Shown one piece after another: positions 1 to 5,560 of a stretch of DNA of 6,752 nt. The stretch covers positions 1-6,752 of the forward strand of contig JALOMU010000400.1 of assembly GCA_025455285.1 (NCBI GenBank), read 5' to 3'. Positions within the stretch are counted from its first letter, which is position 1; each line of letters opens with the position of its first letter. Source of the DNA: Flavihumibacter sp. (GTDB taxonomy: Bacteria > Bacteroidota > Bacteroidia > Chitinophagales > Chitinophagaceae). The notes under the pieces are model-generated. The model saw nothing but the letters and a program-made list of their open reading frames with translations, was not told the origin of the DNA and did no database searches. The position numbers were made by a program, and so were the translations under genes.

Positions 1-299
1 AAGCCCTGGATGAAGTAGAGCAGGTAAATGAGATGATCCGGGTGTTGGTGGAAGAGCGGGGTAGGCTGGAGCGTGAATTGCCATCCCTGGCGATCGTTCA
101 GAAAGTGTATCCCTCTGACGCAAATTTCCTCCTGGTGAAAGTCAGGGATGCGAAAAAAACATATCAATACCTGCTTGATAAAGGCATTGTGGTGCGGGAT
201 CGCTCATCTGTTGTTCTCTGCGCCGATTGCCTTCGGATTACAGTAGGAACGGAAAAAGAAAATTCAGAATTGATCGAAGCATTGAAACAGTATCAGTAA
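1..299 (+). CDS. hisC: Histidinol-phosphate aminotransferase, C-terminal part (5-prime end outside window)
   Basis: This is the last ~98 codons of a PLP-dependent class I/II aminotransferase. HisC converts imidazole-acetol phosphate and glutamate to L-histidinol phosphate and 2-oxoglutarate in the cytoplasm. The reading frame is open from base 3 to the TAA at 297-299, and the ATG at 33 is internal. The small C-terminal domain is recognisable by YPSDANFLLVKV, then GIVVRDRS, then the closing CLRITVGTEKEN. The Arg in LRITVGT is the family's conserved substrate-binding arginine. The PLP lysine lies upstream of the window. hisB follows after 21 nt on the same strand, which supports HisC over a generic aminotransferase and suggests a shared his transcript. 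Seen: the motifs and the open frame. Inferred: the substrate, from the neighbour and the C-terminal signature. Confidence 0.93.
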   Translation, partial: ALDEVEQVNEMIRVLVEERGRLERELPSLAIVQKVYPSDANFLLVKVRDAKKTYQYLLDKGIVVRDRSSVVLCADCLRITVGTEKENSELIEALKQYQ

Positions 300-320
300 C
301 TTTCATCGATAATAACCCTT

Positions 321-1430
321 ATGGCTAAACGCGTTTTATTCATCGACCGCGATGGCACCCTGATTAACGAGGCGCCGCCCACCTACCAGCTGGATTCTTT
401 TGACAAGCTGACCTTCTATCCCAAAATGTTTGAATACATGGGAAGAATTGCCCGTGAGCTGGATTATGAACTGGTTATGGTTACCAACCAGGATGGATTG
501 GGTACGGCCAGTTTTCCGGAAGATACCTTCTGGCCACTTCACAACCTGGTGATGAAAAGTCTCGAAGGGGAAGGGATCTTTTTCAAGGAAGTATTAATCG
601 ACAGAAGTTACCCGCATGAAAACCTGCCTACACGTAAACCCGGTACGGGAATGCTCACGCACTATATGAATAACCCGGAGTATGATTTGGAGAATTCATA
701 TGTGATTGGGGATCGCATAACTGATGTGCAGCTGGCCAAAAACATAGGTTCCAAAGCAATCTGGTTAAACCTTGACCCGGAACTGGGTGGATCAGAGATC
801 AAGGATAAAGCTATGGAGTTAAGGGAAACAACCGTAGCACTGGAATCCTGTGATTGGGCAGAAATCTATTCCTTCCTGAAACTTGGATTACGGAAAGTTG
901 AACATGAACGCCTGGATGGTTCCGGTAAAGCCAAAATCCAAACAGGTTTGGGTTTTTTTGATCATATGCTGGATCAGATCGCCAGGCACGGAAAACTTGA
1001 TCTCATCATAGAAACAAATGGTGATTTACACATTGACGAACACCATACGATCGAAGATACCGGGATTGCATTGGGAGAAGCCTTTGCAAAAGCCCTGGCC
1101 GATAAAAAGGGACTCGAGCGGTATGGTTTTGCTTTGCCAATGGATGAAGCAGAAGCCAAAGTGCTAATTGATTTTGGTGGACGTAACTGGCTGGTTTGGG
1201 ATGCAGAATTCAAGCGTGAAAAAATCGGTGAGATGCCAACGGAAATGTTCTTTCATTTTTTCAAATCCTTCAGTGATGCAGCTAAATGCAACCTGAATAT
1301 TTACTGCCGTGGGGAAAATGAACATCATAAAATAGAAGCCATTTTCAAGGCATTTGCAAAAGCCATCCGGATGGCCGTAAAACGGGACCCATTCAGCAAT
1401 TATTTGCCTTCCACCAAAGGGGTTTTATAA
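321..1430 (+). CDS. hisB: Bifunctional histidinol-phosphatase / imidazoleglycerol-phosphate dehydratase
   Basis: A 369-residue fusion carries two steps of histidine synthesis. Residues ~1-165 are a HAD phosphatase (histidinol phosphate to histidinol), with DRDGT at 9-13 (nucleophile D9, acid D11), TNQDG at 55-59, RKP at 105-107 and GDRITD at 130-135. Residues ~185-369 are imidazoleglycerol-phosphate dehydratase, with FFDHM at 212-216, HHTIED at 241-246, DEAE at 275-278 and HHKIE at 335-339; these are the two His-rich manganese-binding motifs. Length fits the fused form (~355-380). The ATG at 321 puts the HAD motif at the usual distance from the N-terminus. The four-ligand Cys/His zinc loop of E. 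coli HisB is absent: that stretch reads [14 protein letters not shown] with no cysteine. From memory this is common in Bacteroidetes HisB, so it is probably not a defect. The gene ends one base from a convergent gene, and no terminator hairpin is visible there. Confidence 0.97.
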   Translation: MAKRVLFIDRDGTLINEAPPTYQLDSFDKLTFYPKMFEYMGRIARELDYELVMVTNQDGLGTASFPEDTFWPLHNLVMKSLEGEGIFFKEVLIDRSYPHENLPTRKPGTGMLTHYMNNPEYDLENSYVIGDRITDVQLAKNIGSKAIWLNLDPELGGSEIKDKAMELRETTVALESCDWAEIYSFLKLGLRKVEHERLDGSGKAKIQTGLGFFDHMLDQIARHGKLDLIIETNGDLHIDEHHTIEDTGIALGEAFAKALADKKGLERYGFALPMDEAEAKVLIDFGGRNWLVWDAEFKREKIGEMPTEMFFHFFKSFSDAAKCNLNIYCRGENEHHKIEAIFKAFAKAIRMAVKRDPFSNYLPSTKGVL

Positions 1431-1431
1431 T

Positions 1432-2061
1432 TTAGACACCAGAAACGCCAACCCGCTCGCGGATATGGGAATTTCTGTCCAACTCCTGTAACATAGAAAG
1501 CGCCAGGTCTCCCGCATTGATATGACCTTTTGCGCCTTCAGGTAATTGATTGACTGCTGTCAGAAAGCCCCCTGAAACATCCGCATTAATGATATCCGGG
1601 GAGCAGACAAAGGTCCAGTCGAGACCTGAATCCACCAGGGTTTCCCAGGCTTTCTGGTGTTCTTTTCCTACTGGAATATACTCCGGTGGGTAGGACTCCT
1701 GATCTATAGCCAATCCGCCTTCCGGATGATCCAGTACGCCAGCACCTCCCAAGGCTACAATACGTTTCACGCCGGAAGCTTTCATCTGCTCAACAATGTT
1801 GCGAATTCCAAGAGAGCGGGTTTTATCTGCTCCATCAAAACTCCCACCCAGCGCACTTAAAACAGCATCCGTCCCTTTAATTGCGTTAAATACTTCACCA
1901 GGATCAAAAACGGCACCCTTAATTTTCTCCAGCAGGTGTGTATCATCTGGTAGTTCATGAACATTTCTGCCAAACGCCCTTACATGATGACCCATTAAGA
2001 TGGCCTGTTGTACCAGATAACGACCTACCTGGCCGGTGGCTCCAAATATTACAACTTTCAT
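1432..2061 (-). CDS. NAD(P)-binding NmrA/SDR-like protein
   Basis: This 209-residue Rossmann-fold protein resembles the atypical short-chain dehydrogenase group (NmrA-like / NAD(P)H-binding, biliverdin-reductase-B-like). The N-terminus MKVVIFGATGQVGRYL holds the dinucleotide loop GATGQVG at 7-13. R28 and R32 after the second strand would suit NADP(H). Further core signatures are DAVLSALGG at 65-73, a helix with RNIVEQMKASGVKR at 87-100, and SGLDWTFVCSPDI at 145-157. The C-terminus has the INAGDLALSML pattern (181-191) typical of the family. No clear catalytic Tyr-x-x-x-Lys is seen, so the protein may be a redox sensor, a reductase of unknown substrate, or a non-catalytic binder. The ATG at 2061 lies 10 nt after the stop of the upstream acetyltransferase gene, so the two are probably co-transcribed. 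The substrate cannot be named from sequence. Confidence 0.85.
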   Translation of the reverse strand: MKVVIFGATGQVGRYLVQQAILMGHHVRAFGRNVHELPDDTHLLEKIKGAVFDPGEVFNAIKGTDAVLSALGGSFDGADKTRSLGIRNIVEQMKASGVKRIVALGGAGVLDHPEGGLAIDQESYPPEYIPVGKEHQKAWETLVDSGLDWTFVCSPDIINADVSGGFLTAVNQLPEGAKGHINAGDLALSMLQELDRNSHIRERVGVSGV

Positions 2062-2071
2062 AACTTTAATT

Positions 2072-2356
2072 TTAGTCCATTAATACATCCTGGTATTCGG
2101 GCTTCTTTTTAAAAACCGCATTTGCAAAGGGGCATAGTGGAAGAATTTTAAACTGGTGCTGCCGGGCATACTCAACTGCGGCTTCAACCAGGTGATAACC
2201 TACATTCTGTCCCTTCAATTCTTCTGCAACTTCCGTATGTTCCAGGATCATTTTATCAAATGCCGGTTTGGTGTATACCAGTTCAGCAATCAGGGAATCA
2301 CCATCACCAACATAAAATACGCCTTTGCTATCTCTTTGTGTATGATGAATCAGCAT
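2072..2356 (-). CDS. Small GNAT-family N-acetyltransferase (YjdJ-like)
   Basis: From the ATG at 2354-2356 this gives 94 residues, the usual size of the short single-domain GNAT proteins of the YjdJ type (Pfam Acetyltransf_CG group, recognised from memory). The order is FYVGDGDSLIAELVY (strands 1-2), ILEHTEVAEELKGQNVGYHLV (38-57; strand 4, acetyl-CoA loop and helix), VEYARQHQFKILPLCPFA and a closing KKPEYQDVL. The acetyl-CoA loop (KGQNVG) is a relaxed form of Q/R-x-x-G-x-G/A. The LCPFA/PEYQD ending is characteristic of this subfamily. A longer frame reaches a TTG at 2404 and adds 16 residues, but these do not look like family sequence and the ATG is preferred. The acetyl acceptor is unknown. 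It is the first gene of a two-gene minus-strand unit and diverges from the trp leader. Confidence 0.87.
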   Translation of the reverse strand: MLIHHTQRDSKGVFYVGDGDSLIAELVYTKPAFDKMILEHTEVAEELKGQNVGYHLVEAAVEYARQHQFKILPLCPFANAVFKKKPEYQDVLMD

Positions 2357-2390
2357 AACCGGATATTTTAAGTAAGCTACTGAAAAAAGT

Positions 2391-2422
2391 TTTGTTCGTT
2401 CCAATTTGGTGCCTCATATTTG
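2391..2422 (+). promoter_or_regulatory. Candidate Bacteroidetes-type promoter of the trp operon
   Basis: TTTG at 2391-2394 and CATATTTG at 2415-2422 are separated by 20 nt. They match the Bacteroidetes housekeeping consensus (-33 TTTG, -7 TAnnTTTG, ~19-20 nt spacing), except for C in place of the first T of the -7 box. It lies directly upstream of the Trp-rich leader peptide. Transcription would start within about ten bases of 2422, so the leader ATG at 2430 would have almost no 5-prime untranslated region. A weaker alternative -7 box, AAGTTTTG at 2387-2394, would start transcription about 30 nt earlier. No TrpR-like operator palindrome is visible here. Confidence 0.5.
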
Positions 2423-2429
2423 CAGTGAT

Positions 2430-2492
2430 ATGACAAAAAACATTCAAACTATTCAGTGGTGGTGGCATACGAACTCTTCCGGGGTATTGTAA
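2430..2492 (+). CDS. trpL: Tryptophan operon leader peptide (20 aa, three consecutive Trp codons)
   Basis: An ATG at 2430 opens a 20-codon frame ending in TAA at 2490-2492. The peptide is MTKNIQTIQ, then WWW, then HTNSSGVL. The three TGG codons are at 2457-2465. Tryptophan is normally ~1 percent of residues, so three in a row in a tiny frame just before trpE and a terminator is strong evidence for a ribosome-sensing leader. When charged tRNA-Trp is scarce the ribosome should stall at 2457-2465. When it is plentiful the ribosome reaches the stop and covers 2480-2490, the candidate antiterminator strand. No Shine-Dalgarno site precedes the ATG, as is usual in Bacteroidetes. The peptide itself probably has no function beyond its translation. 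Confidence 0.9.
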   Translation: MTKNIQTIQWWWHTNSSGVL

Positions 2493-2535
2493 TGCTGTGT
2501 CCATTGTATAGGATGACATAATTAAAGCCCCGATG
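2451..2535 (+). promoter_or_regulatory. trp attenuator: pause hairpin and candidate antiterminator pairings
   Basis: Pairings were found by eye. Region 1:2 (pause hairpin): CAGTGG at 2454-2459, which includes the first Trp codon, pairs with CCATTG at 2501-2506 (one G-U). After a symmetric 5x5 internal loop, GCAT at 2465-2468 pairs with ATGC at 2492-2495, and AC 2469-2470 with GT 2489-2490. Two antiterminator options compete with the downstream terminator: CGGGG at 2480-2484 with CCCCG at 2528-2532, and CATTG at 2502-2506 with CGATG at 2531-2535 (one G-U). Both use the 5-prime arm of the terminator. A ribosome stalled on the Trp codons would block region 1 and leave these strands free; a ribosome at the stop codon would cover 2480-2484. 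This reproduces the classic trp attenuation logic. The antiterminators are short (5 bp), so exact pairing is uncertain. Confidence 0.65.
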
Positions 2536-2561
2536 TAACCCATCGGGGTTTTTTAATTTTT
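2524..2561 (+). terminator. Rho-independent attenuator terminator upstream of trpE
   Basis: CCCCGATG at 2528-2535 pairs perfectly with CATCGGGG at 2541-2548 around a five-base loop (2536-2540). The stem can extend with G-U and A-U pairs from 2527-2524 into the T-run. Six T follow at 2549-2554, then AA and five more T to 2561. This is a textbook intrinsic terminator. It lies 31 nt after the leader-peptide stop, so it should end transcription when Trp-tRNA is abundant. Unusually, the conserved trpE coding sequence begins within the last bases of its T-tract. Confidence 0.93.
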
Positions 2562-3921
2562 GCTGGAAATTTACCTCCGCCTGCGGGATCGGTTCCGCGA
2601 TACCATCCTGCTGGAAAGCACAGATCACCATGCAGCGGATAATAGTTACTCCTTTATTTGCATCAATGCAATTGGAGGTATGGAGATCAGCGACCTGCAG
2701 CGCATAGAGTACAAGCTGCCTGGACAAACACCTGAAAGGGTATCTATCCAGCGGCCGGAAGAAGTGCCGGATCAGCTCTGGAATTTCATGCAGCGATTTG
2801 AAGTGGCGGAGCCCGGGGATAAAATAAAAGGTTTTGCACAGGGCTTGTTTGGATACACCACGTATGATGCTGTTCAGTTTTTTGATACTATTCGTTTTTC
2901 AGAAAAAAAGACAACTGAAACAACTATTCCGCTGATGCGTTATCGGTTATACCAGTACGTTATAGCCATCAATCATTTTAAGGATGAGTTGTATCTCTGT
3001 GAAAATAAAATCAACGGAATTGAATCAGACAGCAATATGCTGGAGTCGTTGATCCGGGGCAAGGATGTACCGGTATATCCGTTTGAACTAGATGGTGCGG
3101 AATCTTCCAATATGACTGATGATGAATATATGGAAATGGTGAAAAAAGGAATTCGTTCCTGCCATCGTGGTGATGTATTTCAGATTGTTGTCAGCAGGCG
3201 TTTTCGTCAGCTTTTCAAAGGTGATGAATTTAATGTGTACCGGGCGCTGAGAAGTGTAAATCCTTCACCCTATTTATTCTTTTTTGATTATGGTGATTAC
3301 AAACTGATGGGGTCATCTCCTGAATCCCAACTGATTATCGATAACGGAAAGGCTGTTGTTCATCCCATTGCAGGTACTTACAAAAGAAGTGGTGATGATT
3401 TGCTGGATCAGCAGGAGACAGAAAAGCTGCTGGCAGATGCAAAAGAGAATGCGGAGCATGTAATGCTGGTGGATCTGGCAAGAAATGATCTGAGCAGAAT
3501 TTGCGACCAGGTGGAAGTGGCGCATTATAAACAGGTTCAATATTTCTCCCATGTAATTCACCTGGTGAGCGAAGTAACCGGGCGTGTGCCAAAGGATACC
3601 AACCCGTTTACTTTATTAGCGAAATCTTTTCCAGCCGGCACCTTAAGTGGAGCGCCTAAAATCAGGGCCATGCAATTGATTGATGAATTCGAACCTACTG
3701 CCCGTTCTTTTTATGGCGGGGCACTTGGATTCATGGGATTCAATGGCAACTGTAATCATGCCATCATGATCCGAACCCTGTTGAGTAAGCAAAATACCCT
3801 TACCTACCAGGCTGGTGCCGGGGTAGTGGCAGCCAGTCAGCCGGTCAGTGAATTACAGGAAGTAAATAACAAATTGGGAGCCCTGAAAAAAGCTATTGAA
3901 CTGGCCCAATCCATCCATTAA
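2560..3921 (+). CDS. trpE: Anthranilate synthase component I (apparently missing its first ~20-25 residues)
   Basis: TrpE makes anthranilate from chorismate with ammonia supplied by TrpG. The frame gives 453 residues. The N-terminal domain (~1-140) starts abruptly at LEIYLRLRDRF and contains LLESTD at 17-22, the element linked to tryptophan feedback binding in enteric TrpE. The chorismate-binding domain (~190-450) has GSSPES, PIAGT at 269-273 (Ala here favours TrpE over PabB, which has PIKGT), E299/H300 and D305 in ENAEHVMLVDLARND, AGTLSGAPK at 359-367 and a final EVNNKLGALKKAI. The catalytic part looks intact. The start is the problem: TTG at 2560 lies in the terminator T-tract, TAA at 2554-2556 blocks extension, and the first in-frame ATG (2680) would remove the LLES region. 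Family members normally carry ~20-25 more residues before this point. The true start is unresolved, and the gene may be damaged at its 5-prime end. Confidence 0.9.
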   Translation: MLEIYLRLRDRFRDTILLESTDHHAADNSYSFICINAIGGMEISDLQRIEYKLPGQTPERVSIQRPEEVPDQLWNFMQRFEVAEPGDKIKGFAQGLFGYTTYDAVQFFDTIRFSEKKTTETTIPLMRYRLYQYVIAINHFKDELYLCENKINGIESDSNMLESLIRGKDVPVYPFELDGAESSNMTDDEYMEMVKKGIRSCHRGDVFQIVVSRRFRQLFKGDEFNVYRALRSVNPSPYLFFFDYGDYKLMGSSPESQLIIDNGKAVVHPIAGTYKRSGDDLLDQQETEKLLADAKENAEHVMLVDLARNDLSRICDQVEVAHYKQVQYFSHVIHLVSEVTGRVPKDTNPFTLLAKSFPAGTLSGAPKIRAMQLIDEFEPTARSFYGGALGFMGFNGNCNHAIMIRTLLSKQNTLTYQAGAGVVAASQPVSELQEVNNKLGALKKAIELAQSIH

Positions 3922-3951
3922 ACGCATTGAAAGCATAAGCACTAAACCATC

Positions 3952-4533
3952 ATGAAGATTCTAGTTTTTGATAATTACGACTCCTTTACCTATAACCTGG
4001 TTCACCTGGTAGAAAAAATTACCGGAGAGAAGGTAGATGTTGTGCGGAACGACCAACTGCCATTGGGAAAGGCGGCCGACTATGATAAGATTATTCTGTC
4101 TCCTGGCCCGGGAATTCCCTCGGAAGCGGGAAGTTTGTTGCCCCTTATAAAACAGTACGCAGCAGCCAAGTCTATCCTGGGAGTATGCCTGGGGCACCAG
4201 GCCATCGGTGAAGCTTTTGGTGCCAAACTGGTTAACCTGGCGAATGTTTATCATGGAGTTGCCACACCAATTCAGCAGGTAGCAAATCGGGAGGAAAAAG
4301 AAGGGGATGTATTTGCCGGTCTTCCGGAAACACTGGAAGTAGGTAGGTATCATTCCTGGGTAGTGGATGATAAAGAACTGCCGGATTGTCTTGAGATTAC
4401 TGCATTGGATAAATCGGGACAGATAATGGGACTTCGGCATAAAAGCTACGATGTACAAGGGGTGCAGTTTCATCCCGAAAGTGTGTTGACTCCGGATGGA
4501 GAGAAGATGCTGAGGAATTGGTTGAGGAAGTGA
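3952..4533 (+). CDS. trpG: Anthranilate synthase component II (glutamine amidotransferase)
   Basis: This complete 193-residue class I glutamine amidotransferase hydrolyses glutamine and channels ammonia to TrpE. Visible landmarks are FDNYDSFTYNLVH at the N-terminus, the oxyanion strand SPGPG at 50-54, the nucleophile elbow GVCLGHQ with C79, and GVQFHPES with H174 and E176, which complete the catalytic triad. Its length (~190) is typical of the unfused enzyme. It could in principle also serve para-aminobenzoate synthase (PabA role), which sequence cannot exclude, but its place between trpE and trpD points to tryptophan. It starts 30 nt after trpE. Its stop codon TGA (4531-4533) lies inside the first unit of a heptamer repeat that continues into the gap before trpD. 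Confidence 0.97.
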   Translation: MKILVFDNYDSFTYNLVHLVEKITGEKVDVVRNDQLPLGKAADYDKIILSPGPGIPSEAGSLLPLIKQYAAAKSILGVCLGHQAIGEAFGAKLVNLANVYHGVATPIQQVANREEKEGDVFAGLPETLEVGRYHSWVVDDKELPDCLEITALDKSGQIMGLRHKSYDVQGVQFHPESVLTPDGEKMLRNWLRK

Positions 4534-4564
4534 GATGTGAGATGTGAGATGTCAGACGTGAGAC
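4530..4564 (+). repeat. Five-unit heptamer tandem repeat (GTGAGAT-like) at the trpG-trpD junction
   Basis: Units start at 4530, 4537, 4544, 4551 and 4558: GTGAGAT three times exactly, then GTCAGAC and GTGAGAC. The first unit supplies the trpG stop codon, and the array fills most of the 45-nt gap before the preferred trpD start at 4579. GTG at 4537 opens an in-frame extension of trpD through the repeat, but the resulting peptide (MRCEMSDVRQ) is unlike TrpD and is not believed. The array reads ATCTCAC on the other strand. Similar short heptamer arrays occur between genes in some Bacteroidetes genomes (recollection, not checked here). The divergence of the last two units suggests older copies. 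Confidence 0.9.
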
Positions 4565-4578
4565 AAAAAAAACAGACA

Positions 4579-5557
4579 ATGAAAAAGATATTACAGTTTT
4601 TATTTGAACACAAATCGCTAAGCAGGGCGATGGCAAAGGATGTGTTGCTGAACATTGGTAAGGGATTGTACAATGAGCATGAAATCACTTCATTCATGAC
4701 GGTCTACCTTATGCGAAGTGTAACAATTGAAGAATTGCAGGGTTTCCGCGATGCTTTGCTGGAACTTTGCGTTCCGGTTCGGCTGGAAGCAGCTAACCTG
4801 GTTGATATTGTAGGTACGGGTGGAGATGGCAAGAATACCTTTAATATTTCAACCCTTGCCTGTTTTATTGTGGCAGGGGCTGGTCAGAAGGTAGCCAAAC
4901 ATGGTAACTATGGCGCTTCTTCCATCAGTGGTGCTTCAAATGTGATGGAACAATTGGGGTACCGCTTTAAAAATGATCCGGCCGCCCTTCAGAAAGAAGT
5001 TTCGGAAACCAATATTTGCTTTTTACATGCTCCTCTATTTCATCCTGCGCTGAAAGTAGTAGCGCCCATCCGGAAAAACCTGGGGATGCGTACTTTTTTC
5101 AATATGTTAGGCCCAATGGTAAATCCGGCTACCCCTTCTTGTCAGGTAGTAGGTGTTTATAGCCTTGAAATGGCGAGGGTCTATAATTATTTATTGCAGC
5201 AGACCGGGGGCGCCTTTACCATCATTCACAGCCTGGATGGGTACGATGAAATTTCCCTTACATCAGATGCCAAAGTGATTACCAATGAAGGAGAGCAGCT
5301 GCTTACTCCTGAACAAATGGGTAAAAGAATGGTCCAGCCTTCCGATATTTACGGAGGAAGCAGCCGCTATTTTCCTGAAAATACTGGATGGAAAAGGCAG
5401 TTGGGCACAGAATGCAGTAGTATTGGCGAATGCTGCCATGGCGCTGAAAAGTACTGGCAATTACAAGACCTATGAGGATGCTTACCATGCGGCCGTTGAA
5501 AGCCTGGAAAGCGGAAAAGCCAGAAACACACTTAAAAAACTAGTTGAACTTCAATAA
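4579..5557 (+). pseudogene. trpD: Anthranilate phosphoribosyltransferase, interrupted by a frameshift near 5354-5359
   Basis: TrpD joins anthranilate to PRPP. The first part (4579 to ~5358, 260 residues from ATG 4579) has the PRPP loop GTGGDGKNTFNIST at 79-92, KHGN at 107-110, RKNLGMRTFFNMLGP around 165-179 and the metal-binding DE of GYDEIS at 223-224. After DIYGG (256-260) this frame turns to nonsense and stops at 5475. The expected C-terminus continues in the +1 frame from GAG at 5354: EEAAAIFLKILDGKG, then AQNAVVLANAAMAL, to TAA at 5555-5557 (67 residues). Together the parts make ~327 residues, close to the usual ~330. The few residues that normally link GG to EEAA (typically x-T-V) are also missing, so a deletion fits better than programmed frameshifting. 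trpC begins 3 nt later. Either a true mutation or a sequence error; without the last ~67 residues activity is doubtful. Confidence 0.85.
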
Positions 5558-5560
5558 GGA

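Noticed and set aside
2357..2404. TTG-initiated extension of the GNAT gene
   Set aside because: The ATG at 2354-2356 gives the standard family length and N-terminus; the extra residues look non-coding and would overlap the trp promoter region.
3961..4473. 170-codon open frame on the minus strand within trpG
   Set aside because: It is antisense to an intact, clearly conserved trpG and has no recognisable domain; it is a codon-composition shadow.
4537..4578. Extended trpD start at GTG 4537
   Set aside because: The 14 extra residues are encoded by the heptamer array and do not resemble TrpD; MKKILQFLFEHKSLSR from ATG 4579 is the normal N-terminus.
5340..5475. Programmed +1 frameshifting in trpD
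   Set aside because: There is no slow stop codon at the shift point (the frame's stop is over 100 nt later), no recognised slippery motif, and conserved linker residues are missing as well, so a deletion explains more.
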